Origin: Leptolyngbya sp. FACHB-8
Lineage (GTDB): Bacteria; Cyanobacteriota; Cyanobacteriia; Elainellales; Elainellaceae
DNA: 64,000 nt
Direction: 5' to 3'
NCBI RefSeq assembly: GCF_014695575.1
Contig: NZ_JACJOO010000018.1
Coordinates: forward strand, 1-64,000
A program made the position numbers and the translations under genes. Positions 53,401-60,790 of this stretch are shown here, piece by piece (the first letter of the stretch is position 1; each line of letters begins with the position of its first letter). The notes under the pieces were generated by a model. That model searched no databases, was not told the DNA's origin, and saw only the letters and a list, made by a program, of their open reading frames with translations.

Positions 53401-54119
53401 AGGGCGGCAAGGTTCATGTGCAACTGGAGCAGATGGGTTCCTACGCCCAAATTATTGTCAGCGATACGGGAAAAGGCATCGCACCAGAATTTCTTCCTCA
53501 CGTGTTCGAGTATTTTCGGCAGGCTGACGCAACAACAACGCGCAAATTTGGCGGCTTAGGGCTGGGCCTGGCGATCGTCCGACATCTCGTTGAATTACAC
53601 GGGGGAACGATTCAGGTAGAAAGCCCAGGGGAAGGGCAGGGTGCAACGTTCACGGTACAACTGCCGCTGCTTGCCAAGATTTCTCCGGCATCCCCCGTAG
53701 GGGAACTTCATACGCATCTACCCAGTTTGAATGGGATCAAGGCCTTAGTCGTCGATGATGACGCTGACGCTCGTGACCTGGTTGCATTTTTACTGGAACA
53801 CGAACAGGCAACCGTCATAACGGCTTCCTCTGCGTCAGAAGCGCTAATTGCTCTAGCCAAATTTCAACCGGACATCTTGTTAAGCGATATCGGCATGCCA
53901 GATATGGATGGCTATATGCTTCTACAAAAGGTGCGATCGCTTCCTCCCGATCAAGGGGGGTTGATTCCGGCGATCGCCCTCAGCGCCTATGCAGCGGAAT
54001 ACGACCAACGTCAGGCACTCAGAGTTGGTTTTCAGAAGCACATTCCCAAACCTGTTGATCCAGAAACTCTGATCAAAGCCATTTCTGAATACATTCACGT
54101 TAAATCATCAATCCATTAG
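50403..54119 (+). CDS. Giant hybrid histidine kinase 5 with N-terminal ribbon-helix-helix segment
   Basis: 1238 residues from the ATG at 50403 (an in-frame ATG at 50370 adds 11 residues; neither has a good ribosome binding site). Residues about 1-60 read as a ribbon-helix-helix (CopG-like) domain: RDKTGRFIPNW, strand VNLSL, helix TQTAWQLLEKQAQNQG, helix SRSELIECFARSLAQ. Then three PAS units (about 90-220, 225-355, 360-485), two GAF domains (about 510-675 and 690-850), HisKA with His876, HATPase and a receiver (VVDDDADARDL, LLSDIGMPDMDG). A DNA-binding head on a hybrid kinase is unusual and could let the kinase act directly at DNA. Its stop overlaps the stop of the convergent peptidase gene by 4 bases (54116-54119). 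Confidence 0.88.
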   Translation: MRRDKTGRFIPNWTQEIKHAVNLSLTQTAWQLLEKQAQNQGISRSELIECFARSLAQAHPALIDHHGSVQAASPTDRSVASPLKEQEFLQVLLDNVQAGIVACDADGELKLFNQVARSFHGLPEKPLPPEQWAEFYDLYLPDGKTPMATQDIPLFRALQGESVHQMEMMIIPKQGLPRTLLANAEAIVTPTGKKLGAVVVMHDITERKQIEMVLRDRETQLQSIFQTIPDGIVILDRSGQITAANPAAEAILRLTNSNITERIYNNPSWTITTVEGLPFPEEELPFVRVIATGQPVYGVEHAITHTDGTTIILSINASPLFDADGQMINIVTALSDITARKKADAALRESEERYRSVIEMAAEGIILQYADGKIFTCNTSAEQILGQTAEQLMGRTSLDPGWQSIYEDGSPFPGNLHPSMVTLRTGEPQSNVIMGIRKPDETLTWISINTRPLFRPKDTKPFAVVASFFDITQRKQVEEQRSTLIQEQAARLAAETAQQQSAFLAEVSAVLSSSLDYEQTLQSVADLAVPRVADWCSVDLVSDDRIISRVAVAHTDPEKVKFAWEVVQRFPPSLDNNYGIAQVIKSGRSEIAAHITDEQLAVIQNQEYLQVIRGLGIKSCIIAPLEARGRVLGTISFIYSESNRQYGKADLILAEDLARRAAIAIDNARLFQEAQQACQAAEKAADRTARLQTIMAALSESLTPQQVADVIVQQSIAALSADSALMTVLTDDEKELEIIKAVGYHTDIVESWRRFPVSAAVPLADAVRTGTPVWAETKAERLARYPHLADIYSRYDFNSWISLPLMSEGKAVGGMLLSFKEHKSLSQDDRDFILAVSRQCAQAISRAQAYEAERKARAEAEAANRIKDEFLAVLSHELRSPLNPILGWAKLLQTRKLDAAKVTEALKIIERNARLQSELIEDLLDVSRILQGKLSLNRAAVDLTTTIHAALETVRLSAEAKAIQIETQLATNVGQVLGDSSRLQQVVWNLLSNAVKFTPEGGKVHVQLEQMGSYAQIIVSDTGKGIAPEFLPHVFEYFRQADATTTRKFGGLGLGLAIVRHLVELHGGTIQVESPGEGQGATFTVQLPLLAKISPASPVGELHTHLPSLNGIKALVVDDDADARDLVAFLLEHEQATVITASSASEALIALAKFQPDILLSDIGMPDMDGYMLLQKVRSLPPDQGGLIPAIALSAYAAEYDQRQALRVGFQKHIPKPVDPETLIKAISEYIHVKSSIH

Positions 54120-54859
54120 CTCACTTGTGTATTGCTATATCTATCTCCAAGGTAGATAGGTTCGAGAGGTGTTTCTCGAACATCACCATCCTGGCGTTCT
54201 ACACGATAGGCTTTTGCAGAGGGACGAGAACTTACAATTTTTTCCAGAGTTTCATTGACGAAATGTAAGCCAACTCCATCGTCTGCGGCATAACCATCTT
54301 CCAGCGCTCCCTCTGAAATTAACTCATGATAAACAGGTCTACGATTGGCTTCCCCATCATAATGGGGGCAATGGGTACCCTTTAAAAACCCAAGACAATT
54401 CAACGGCTTTAAAACACCGTTACCAGGGTAATCGCTAACCCCGGATTCAAACCAACACAGTGAACCAGCACTAAATCCGCAAAGAATGGTTCCCTGTTCC
54501 CAAGCCTCCTTCAAGACGCTATCCAACTCCCAATCGTGCCAAAGCGCCAATAAATTTTTGGTGTTTCCACCACCCACATAAATGATGTCTTGTTCCAGTA
54601 GAAAACCTCGCAGGTCAAGGGTCGGAGGATGAAACAACGAGAGATGACTGGGTTGGCAGGGGAATTTCAAGAATGTGGAATAGAACCTGACAATGTAGCG
54701 ATCGCTATCCCCACTGGCGGTTGGTAGAAAGCAAACTTTAGGCTGAGGCTTACTGACTAGCTCCAGGACATATCGGTCGAGTAAGAGGTTATCCGGTTCT
54801 ATCGAAAGACCGCCTCCACCCATAGCCACAATATGCTTGTCTGGAAGAGATGCTGACAT
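54116..54859 (-). CDS. Peptidase family S51 protein (peptidase E / cyanophycinase-like)
   Basis: 247 residues. The catalytic serine is Ser130 in ILCGFSAGSLCWFE; other S51 marks are VAMGGGGLSIEPDN at the start, the VCFLPTASGDSDRYI strand and IIYVGGGNTKNLLALW. His and Asp candidates follow in KGTHCPHYDGEANR. PepE cleaves Asp-X dipeptides, while cyanophycinase releases beta-Asp-Arg. The length and lack of a signal peptide favour the cytoplasmic PepE-like group, but cyanophycin-related use is possible in a cyanobacterium. GAGGCGAG lies upstream of the ATG at 54859. Confidence 0.88.
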   Translation of the reverse strand: MSASLPDKHIVAMGGGGLSIEPDNLLLDRYVLELVSKPQPKVCFLPTASGDSDRYIVRFYSTFLKFPCQPSHLSLFHPPTLDLRGFLLEQDIIYVGGGNTKNLLALWHDWELDSVLKEAWEQGTILCGFSAGSLCWFESGVSDYPGNGVLKPLNCLGFLKGTHCPHYDGEANRRPVYHELISEGALEDGYAADDGVGLHFVNETLEKIVSSRPSAKAYRVERQDGDVRETPLEPIYLGDRYSNTQVS

Positions 54860-54897
54860 TTTTCTCGCCTCAATTACTGGCAGGATGTATCTAGGAT

Positions 54898-54950
54898 AAG
54901 CTAAGGATCAAAAACAAAATAACCTGTAATTCTTTTTGTGAGAAGGGCCG
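54898..54950. repeat. Family A repeat, half copy
   Basis: CTAAGGATCAAAAACAAAATAACCTGTAATTC... (54901 onward) matches the left flank and left arm of family A copy 2 (about 12724-12770) with a few changes, but the right arm is absent. It lies between the WYL-regulator stop and the S51 peptidase start. Confidence 0.6.
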
Positions 54951-54979
54951 CAAGATGTGAGCTACTAATGTTGGATGCA

Positions 54980-55942
54980 TCAACCTTTTGTGTAGAGTGC
55001 GATCGCCTCTTTTGCCGTTTGTAGAATGCGATCGCGCAATTCTAATGGCTCCAGCACCTCCATCTGCCCCCCAAACCCTAGCACATAGGCACAAGCCGCT
55101 TCTTCGATATCAAACCGGATTGAGGCGGGAATCCACCCCTCTGCATCGGGTGAACCGATATGCTCTATTTTGGCGAAATATCCGGCATAGCGCAGCCGAG
55201 GCAATGCATCCGGAGCAACCCGAAGCAGCACCTCATAGCGCGGCAAATTGGCTTTGAACTCAACGAGCGATCGCTGCCAATACTCAGCTAAATTAAATCC
55301 ATCTGGACGAATGCAAGGAGACTCCATGACTCTGGCATTCCGCACTCGTGAGATGCGATAAGAACGCACCTCCTCATCCACGGCAGCAATAAAGTACCAG
55401 ACACTCCCTTTCGCAACCAGTCCCAGCGGATTAACAATTCGTTCAACCAGCTTGCCATCACTGCGCTCATAACTGAGTTCCAATTGCCGCTCCTGCCAAA
55501 CGGCAGCTTGCAGAACCGGAAAAGCTGACATCTCCTCTTCCCAACGCTGCCATCCCGCCGGATCAAGGTGAATGCGCTGGCTTACGACTTCAGCCTGCTG
55601 ACGGTTAGCTGTGGGCAATGCGGCCAGAAGCTTTAGTAAGGCAGCCTCAAACGCTTGGCCCCAGCCTAAGTCAGCCAGCAGGTGAGTGGGTTTGGGCAGA
55701 AATAACGCCTGAATCTCTGCCAAATTCAGCCCGGTCAAGGTGGTCTGGTAGTTATCTAACAGGCTCCACCCCCCACTCTGCCCGCGTTCGGCAGTCACAG
55801 GCACCCCGGCACTACTGAGAGCTTCCATATCCCGATGAATGGTTCGTTCAGACACCTCTAAACGCTCCGCTAACTCGTGTGCCGTAAGACGACCATGTAC
55901 CTGGAGCAGCATCAGGATTGAAAGGAGGCGATCGGCACGCAT
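54980..55942 (-). CDS. YafY-type transcriptional regulator (HTH + WYL)
   Basis: 320 residues. An N-terminal winged helix-turn-helix (1-60: RLLSILMLLQVHGRLTAHELAERLEVSERTIHRDMEALSSAGVPV) is followed by the WYL domain (about 140-220, LSYERSDGKLVERIVNPLGLVAKGSVWYFIAA, YRISRVRNARV) and a WCX-type C-terminus ending ELRDRILQTAKEAI. WYL domains sense nucleic acids or small ligands. The gene is divergent from the SDR oxidoreductase gene across a 152-bp gap, the usual layout for a regulator and its target. Confidence 0.92.
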   Translation of the reverse strand: MRADRLLSILMLLQVHGRLTAHELAERLEVSERTIHRDMEALSSAGVPVTAERGQSGGWSLLDNYQTTLTGLNLAEIQALFLPKPTHLLADLGWGQAFEAALLKLLAALPTANRQQAEVVSQRIHLDPAGWQRWEEEMSAFPVLQAAVWQERQLELSYERSDGKLVERIVNPLGLVAKGSVWYFIAAVDEEVRSYRISRVRNARVMESPCIRPDGFNLAEYWQRSLVEFKANLPRYEVLLRVAPDALPRLRYAGYFAKIEHIGSPDAEGWIPASIRFDIEEAACAYVLGFGGQMEVLEPLELRDRILQTAKEAIALYTKG

Positions 55943-56094
55943 AAGGACAGGAGATGGAACGGGTGGATGAAGGGGTTATTCTTTTGAGTTTACGTGAAAT
56001 ATGACAATGGGTGTCAGGAAAGGAGCCCTATGCTGCAAAAAGAGAGCTGAGACACAGTTTTTCAACCATTTGAAAGAATTGCAGGAGATAAACT

Positions 56095-57006
56095 ATGCAA
56101 CCACTCAAAGATAAGATTGCGATCGTTGCTGGAGGCACACGTGGGGCAGGACGGGGCATTGCTGTAGAGCTAGGTGCAGCCGGAGCAACGGTTTATGTGA
56201 CAGGGCGCACAACTCGAACTCAGCGATCGGAATACAACCGTCCCGAAACCATTGAAGAAACCGCAGAGCTAGTCACACAAGCCGGTGGAAAAGGGATTGC
56301 GGTACAAGTGGATCATTTAGACCCAAAACAAGTACAAGCATTGGTTACCCGCGTTGAACAGGAACAAGGACGGTTAGATATTCTCGTCAATGATATTTGG
56401 GGTGGAGAAAATCTAGCGCAGTGGAACACTCCAGTTTGGGAGCACTCATTGGAGGGCGGCTTACGAATGTTACGATTGGCGATCGATACCCACATCATTA
56501 CCAGTCACTTTGCCTTACCACTGCTCATCAAAAATCCAGGTGGATTGTTAGTCGAAATCACGGATGGTACGGCTGACTATAATAACACCCACTACCGCTT
56601 ATCTCTGTTTTACGATTTGGCAAAAACTTCTGTAACCCGTATGGCCTGGGGCTTGGCCCAGGAACTTCAGCCCCACCAATGCACAGCTATTGCTCTCACA
56701 CCCGGATGGATGCGCTCAGAGATGATGTTAGAAATTTTTGGGGTCACCGAAGCAAACTGGCAAGAGGGTGTAGCAAAAGATCCTCACTTTATCATTTCTG
56801 AAACTCCACGCTATATCGGTCGGGCTGTTGCTCACCTGGCTGCAGACCCCGATGTTGCCCGCTGGAATGGGCAATCTCTATCCAGCGGGCAACTGGCCAA
56901 GGTGTATGGCTTCACCGATTTGGATGGCTCACAGCCTGAAGCATTCCGCTATCTTCCAGAGGTGCAAGAGTTAGACAAACCTGCCGATGCAACGGGATAC
57001 CGATAA
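56095..57006 (+). CDS. Short-chain dehydrogenase/reductase
   Basis: 303 residues, cytoplasmic. Rossmann nucleotide site GGTRGAGRGIA (13-23), then RTT after strand two, which favours NADP(H). LVND replaces the usual NNAG motif. The catalytic pair is Tyr173 and Lys177 (FYDLAKTS), with a serine or threonine in VEITDGTADYN. The C-terminus (LSSGQLAKVYGFTDLDGSQP) is characteristic of a bacterial SDR subgroup of unknown substrate. AGGAG lies 8 bases before the ATG. Divergent from the WYL regulator and convergent with the MAPEG gene. Confidence 0.9.
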   Translation: MQPLKDKIAIVAGGTRGAGRGIAVELGAAGATVYVTGRTTRTQRSEYNRPETIEETAELVTQAGGKGIAVQVDHLDPKQVQALVTRVEQEQGRLDILVNDIWGGENLAQWNTPVWEHSLEGGLRMLRLAIDTHIITSHFALPLLIKNPGGLLVEITDGTADYNNTHYRLSLFYDLAKTSVTRMAWGLAQELQPHQCTAIALTPGWMRSEMMLEIFGVTEANWQEGVAKDPHFIISETPRYIGRAVAHLAADPDVARWNGQSLSSGQLAKVYGFTDLDGSQPEAFRYLPEVQELDKPADATGYR

Positions 57007-57021
57007 TCCCAGTGAGAACAA

Positions 57022-57474
57022 TCAATGATTGAAGGTAGCCAGGGAAAGCAAACTGATTAAGCAAATAAATTGAATGACCAAGCTAAACAAACGTAAATTT
57101 GGATTCGCACCCAGCATATGAACAATGGAATGGAAAAGCCGAAAAACAATGTAGGTGCCAGCGAATAGATCGACTAAAGTTCCAGAGGCTCCCCGAACAA
57201 CCAGAAGAAAGACAACACCCAGGTAAAGGGGAACGTTTTCCATCAAGTTGGCCTGTACTCGTAAGAACCGCCAAAGCGGACTTGTATGATCAGAAGTACC
57301 GAAGTCTTTAGGGCTTCCTCCTGCGGCTAAATGTCGTATGCGGACGATGAGCAATAGGACAACAACGACAATCGCCCATAGAATAAGAACGACTAAACCC
57401 CAAAGAGGAACTGTCATAGGTGATGCAAGTGGTGCATCGACTACAGCAGAAATGAACATCTGTTCAATTAGCAT
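57022..57474 (-). CDS. MAPEG family membrane protein
   Basis: 150 residues with four hydrophobic segments (about 22-45, 78-97, 100-118, 128-146). The diagnostic phrase is RVQANLMENVPLYLGVVFLL, followed by GTYIVFRLFHSIVHMLGANPNLR. MAPEG proteins include microsomal glutathione S-transferase relatives; bacterial members may detoxify lipophilic electrophiles with glutathione. GGAGGT lies directly upstream of the ATG. It is 155 bases downstream of an AraC gene on the same strand, and a glutathione reductase gene lies 1.5 kb away. Confidence 0.9.
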   Translation of the reverse strand: MLIEQMFISAVVDAPLASPMTVPLWGLVVLILWAIVVVVLLLIVRIRHLAAGGSPKDFGTSDHTSPLWRFLRVQANLMENVPLYLGVVFLLVVRGASGTLVDLFAGTYIVFRLFHSIVHMLGANPNLRLFSLVIQFICLISLLSLATFNH

Positions 57475-57628
57475 CGCTTACCTCCGATGAAACGAGGGCC
57501 ATGTTCCAGACCGTTATTGGGTGTGTTGCACACCCTGATTGAGGGGTCTGAAGCAAAGCCGAACTTGTCTCTACTGTAGAGAGGCAGGCTATTGAAGCTC
57601 TAGAAGAAAGTTGCCAGGGTTTAGAAGA

Positions 57629-58567
57629 TTATTGCGATCGCCCACTCTCCTGAAAATACAATCGTGTTTGAAGTTGTTTGGGTGTCATTCCCAGCTTGCT
57701 TTTAAGGGATCGAGTTAAGTGGCTTTGATCGCTAAAGCCTGCTCGTAGTGCAATCTCAGAAATACTTAGCTCACTGTATTGCAGAAGATAGGTTGCGTGA
57801 TCCAGGCGACATTGCAGAATGTATTGGTGAGGTGTCACTCCCATGTTTTGCTTGAATAAACGCAAGAAATGGTAGGGGCTAATTTGGGCGATCGCTGCAA
57901 CTTCCTCCAGCTTTAAAGGTTGATGCAGGTGTGCTTTGATGTAATCCTTTACCAAAGCCAACTTATTGCGAGATAAACCATTTCCGTAGCTAGAGAGTTT
58001 GGGGCGAGTGGTGCAATAGTTCCGCAACAGATGAATAGCAAGTGCCGTTTTAAGGCTATCAAGTAGCAAAGCACTCGCTATGCCACCCGTTTTTGCTTCT
58101 GCTCGAAGAGTCGAAAAGATACCCTGCACAAACCCGTCCGGTTGGCTCATGAAGCGAGGCGTCAGCTCAACCTGATCAAGATTTACCCAGTCTTGGCCGA
58201 GCTGGTACAGAAGCGCTGGTTCAAAGGCCAACACCATAAACTGAACCGGAGCATCCCAACTACAACGATGAACGATGCCTGCGGGAATAATAGCAATATC
58301 TTCTGCACTTCGTCGTTCTTGCTGCCGTTTGCCATCGAGCGATCGCATACCCAACGCACTCATGCCTGATGAATCTGGTACACCACAGGCCAGCACATGC
58401 ATTGTGTGCTGATGTTCGCCCGTTGCAAAAATGGGCTGTTGATGCAGTTCAAAATGTAAACCATCCCAACCAGAACTCCTCAAAATTGCAGGATTGGGAA
58501 CGATCGCATCAGAGGCATTATCCTGCTGATAATCCAATTGTTTGATCGAGTGATTGGGCATGTTCAT
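57629..58567 (-). CDS. AraC-family transcriptional regulator
   Basis: 312 residues from the ATG at 58567 (a TTG at 58576 is possible). N-terminal cupin-like sensor (GEHQHTMHVLACGVP, IIPAGIVHRCSWD) and C-terminal double helix-turn-helix (about 210-305: LVKDYIKAHLHQPLKLEEVAAIAQISPYHFLRLFKQNMGVTPHQYILQCRL, EIALRAGFSDQSHLTRSLKSKLGMTPKQL). It is of the same type as the regulator at 29911-30831 but clearly divergent. Its likely target is the MAPEG gene downstream or itself. Confidence 0.9.
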   Translation of the reverse strand: MNMPNHSIKQLDYQQDNASDAIVPNPAILRSSGWDGLHFELHQQPIFATGEHQHTMHVLACGVPDSSGMSALGMRSLDGKRQQERRSAEDIAIIPAGIVHRCSWDAPVQFMVLAFEPALLYQLGQDWVNLDQVELTPRFMSQPDGFVQGIFSTLRAEAKTGGIASALLLDSLKTALAIHLLRNYCTTRPKLSSYGNGLSRNKLALVKDYIKAHLHQPLKLEEVAAIAQISPYHFLRLFKQNMGVTPHQYILQCRLDHATYLLQYSELSISEIALRAGFSDQSHLTRSLKSKLGMTPKQLQTRLYFQESGRSQ

Positions 58568-58629
58568 CGCCTGCAACAGATGAAGAATGAATCTATTCTC
58601 TCATCTTGAACGAAAACTCAAGACATGCT

Positions 58630-58836
58630 CTTACAGCGCTTTGCGCTGGGTGCATCCCACTTTTGTAAGTGAGGCAGGCAAAGCCTGCCTCACTTACAAA
58701 AGTGGGTTTCCAAATCTGCAAAAATGGGATGTGCACCCTTTGCGCTTGAATCAGCCACGGTTGTTTTTATGGGAGCCCGTGGAGCGCGACTCTCATAAAA
58801 ACAACCAGATTTTAAGCGTTTGAAAAGCGCTGTAAG
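58630..58836. repeat. Nested palindromes including family B, copy 2
   Basis: The outer arms CTTACAGCGCTT (58630-58641) and AAGCGCTGTAAG (58825-58836) are perfect. Inside: GGGTGCATCCCA (58648 on) with TGGGATGTGCACCC (58725-58738); a 24-bp perfect stem 58656-58679 / 58683-58706; and a 17-bp stem 58759-58775 / 58790-58806 with one wobble. The right part matches family B copy 1 at about 22993-23045. It lies in the 460-bp gap between the divergent AraC and glutathione reductase genes. Confidence 0.7.
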
Positions 58837-58839
58837 GTC

Positions 58840-58898
58840 CTGTTTGAAAGGGTTATTTTCCATACCTTTTGGGCGTGGAAATTAACCCTTTCAAGCAG
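58840..58898. repeat. 23-bp imperfect hairpin
   Basis: 58840-58862 pairs with 58876-58898 with one mismatch and one wobble. It directly follows the nested palindrome block and shares GGGTTATTT with the hairpin at 29622-29670. Confidence 0.55.
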
Positions 58899-59030
58899 TT
58901 CTAAGCGAACTCGCCCATAGGTTAGACGACGCTGTGAGTCATTATTGCTAGATTATCAAAGTCTGCAGCGCCTTCAGATTACGACCCTGTCAGGCTGCAC
59001 CCTATCCCCTGAGACTTGAGATTATTGAGA

Positions 59031-60371
59031 ATGACATACAACTTTGATTTATTCATCATTGGTGCAGGCCCGGCAGGCTTGGCCGCTGCAAAACAGGCCG
59101 CTCAGTATGGAGTGAAGGTTGCGATCGCGGAACAGGATCAACTGGGCGGATGCTGCGTCAATCGAGGCTGTGTGCCAAAGAAAATGATGATTTACGCAGC
59201 AGATTATGCCGCATCCATGCAAAATGCCGTTGATTATGGTTGGGAGCAGTGCTCCAGCAACTTTCACTGGCAGACATTTCGGAAAAAGCGCGATCAAGAA
59301 CTCCAACGCTTACGCCAGGTACATCAACAGGCATTGGAACAAGCAGGAGTGGAATTCCTGAAAGGGCGTACTCAATTTTTAGATGCCCACACCCTTGATG
59401 TGGAGGGGCAGAAATATACGGCGGATAAGGTTTTGATTGCCGTCGGGGGAAAGCCCATCAAACCTGATATTCCGGGAATTGAGTACACCATGAACTCTGA
59501 TGAGTTACTGGATTTAGAGCAGCTGCCCAAGCGGATTGCCATTATTGGTGGTGGATATATTGGTGCCGAATTCGCTAGCACCCTGCGTGAGTTCGGCTGT
59601 GATGTTACCGTCATGAACCGAGAATCTTGCCTGTTGGAAGGCTTTGATGAAGCTGTGCAAGTTGCCGTGCGGAATGGATTTATCCAACGGGGCATCCAAA
59701 CCCTCTGTAGTACAACAACAGACAAAATCAAGCAAATCTCCGAAGGGCTATGCCTGCACCTAACAGGGGATTGTCCCGAGACAATAGTAGTTGATAAAGT
59801 ATTGTGCGCGATCGGTCGTGCCCCCAATCTGGAAGGATTAGGGTTGGAAGCTGCGGATGTGGAATTCGATCAGAAAGCCATCGCCGTCAACCACCAGAAT
59901 TGCACCAGCCAACCGAACATCTATGCCGTTGGTGACTGCACCCATCGCAAGCAACTCACCCCAGTTGCCCGAACCGAGGGACGCAGGGCCGTTGATGCCA
60001 TGTTTGGCAAACCTGGTGATGAATTGGATGATCAACTCATTCCTTCCTCAGTTCTCAGTCGTCCTGAAGCGGCGAGTGTGGGCTTAACCGAAACCCAAGC
60101 ACGAGAGCAGTACGGGGACAACATTGAATGTCATTGCAAAGAGTTTGTGCCGCTCCGGTACAGCCTGACAAATGACAAAGAAAAGGCACTGATGAAGTTA
60201 GTCGTTGAACGTGAGAGCGATCGCATTCTAGGCTTTCACATGGTTGGTGAAAATGCGGCTGAAATTGTGCAGGGTGCTGCGATCGCCCTTCAAAAAGGAG
60301 TAACACGACAAGAACTAACTCAAATCATTGGCGTCCATCCCTCAACTGCAGAAGAATTATTTTCCATCTAA
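59031..60371 (+). CDS. gor: Glutathione reductase
   Basis: 446 residues from the ATG at 59031. It reduces oxidised glutathione with NADPH in the cytoplasm. FAD site GAGPAGLAAAKQAA (11-24); redox-active disulfide Cys42/Cys47 in GGCCVNRGCVPKK; NADPH site IIGGGYIGAEFASTLREFG with VMNRESCLL; FAD motif YAVGDCT; and the catalytic His436-Glu441 in GVHPSTAEE. The extra Cys41 next to the disulfide is a small oddity. Trypanothione or mycothiol reductases are less likely on sequence pattern. A TTG at 59016 is in frame but not preferred. Transcribed alone. Confidence 0.92.
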   Translation: MTYNFDLFIIGAGPAGLAAAKQAAQYGVKVAIAEQDQLGGCCVNRGCVPKKMMIYAADYAASMQNAVDYGWEQCSSNFHWQTFRKKRDQELQRLRQVHQQALEQAGVEFLKGRTQFLDAHTLDVEGQKYTADKVLIAVGGKPIKPDIPGIEYTMNSDELLDLEQLPKRIAIIGGGYIGAEFASTLREFGCDVTVMNRESCLLEGFDEAVQVAVRNGFIQRGIQTLCSTTTDKIKQISEGLCLHLTGDCPETIVVDKVLCAIGRAPNLEGLGLEAADVEFDQKAIAVNHQNCTSQPNIYAVGDCTHRKQLTPVARTEGRRAVDAMFGKPGDELDDQLIPSSVLSRPEAASVGLTETQAREQYGDNIECHCKEFVPLRYSLTNDKEKALMKLVVERESDRILGFHMVGENAAEIVQGAAIALQKGVTRQELTQIIGVHPSTAEELFSI

Positions 60372-60790
60372 CCGGTCTACGGTGCGGTCTTTAGCACGCA
60401 TCGTAGATCGCACTCTCCAAAGCATCGGATAACAACCTGTTTTGAAGCGGAGCCGCAAAATTGGTGCGGCTGAAGCTGGATAACATGTTTCTGACAATCT
60501 GCCCGCAAAATTAAGGCTTCAAGCAAAACCCTCTTACGAAGTACTTCAATATTTGCAGTGGTGTAAATTGCGCCATTCACCCAACTTCATTCTGTTGGAA
60601 GTTTCAGGGCTATTCCTACGATAGAGATTCCCTCAGGGAAACAGCCGATATGCTATCGGACAAGTCTTTTAGCCATCGACAGTCTTTCGAAGGCAAAGAG
60701 TTTAAGATCTCCAGCTCCTAAGCTCTCTGCCTGAAGACCAAGCTTTGCAATGGCAAGCTGTCATTATCTCTACCAGAGGTCCCTGTAGAT
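60372..60790. other. Intergenic region between glutathione reductase and isoaspartyl peptidase
   Basis: About 420 bases. It contains a short stem AGCCGCA (60451-60457) / TGCGGCT (60465-60471), a possible terminator core for the reductase gene. The promoter of the next gene must lie in 60600-60770. No gene is supported. Confidence 0.45.
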
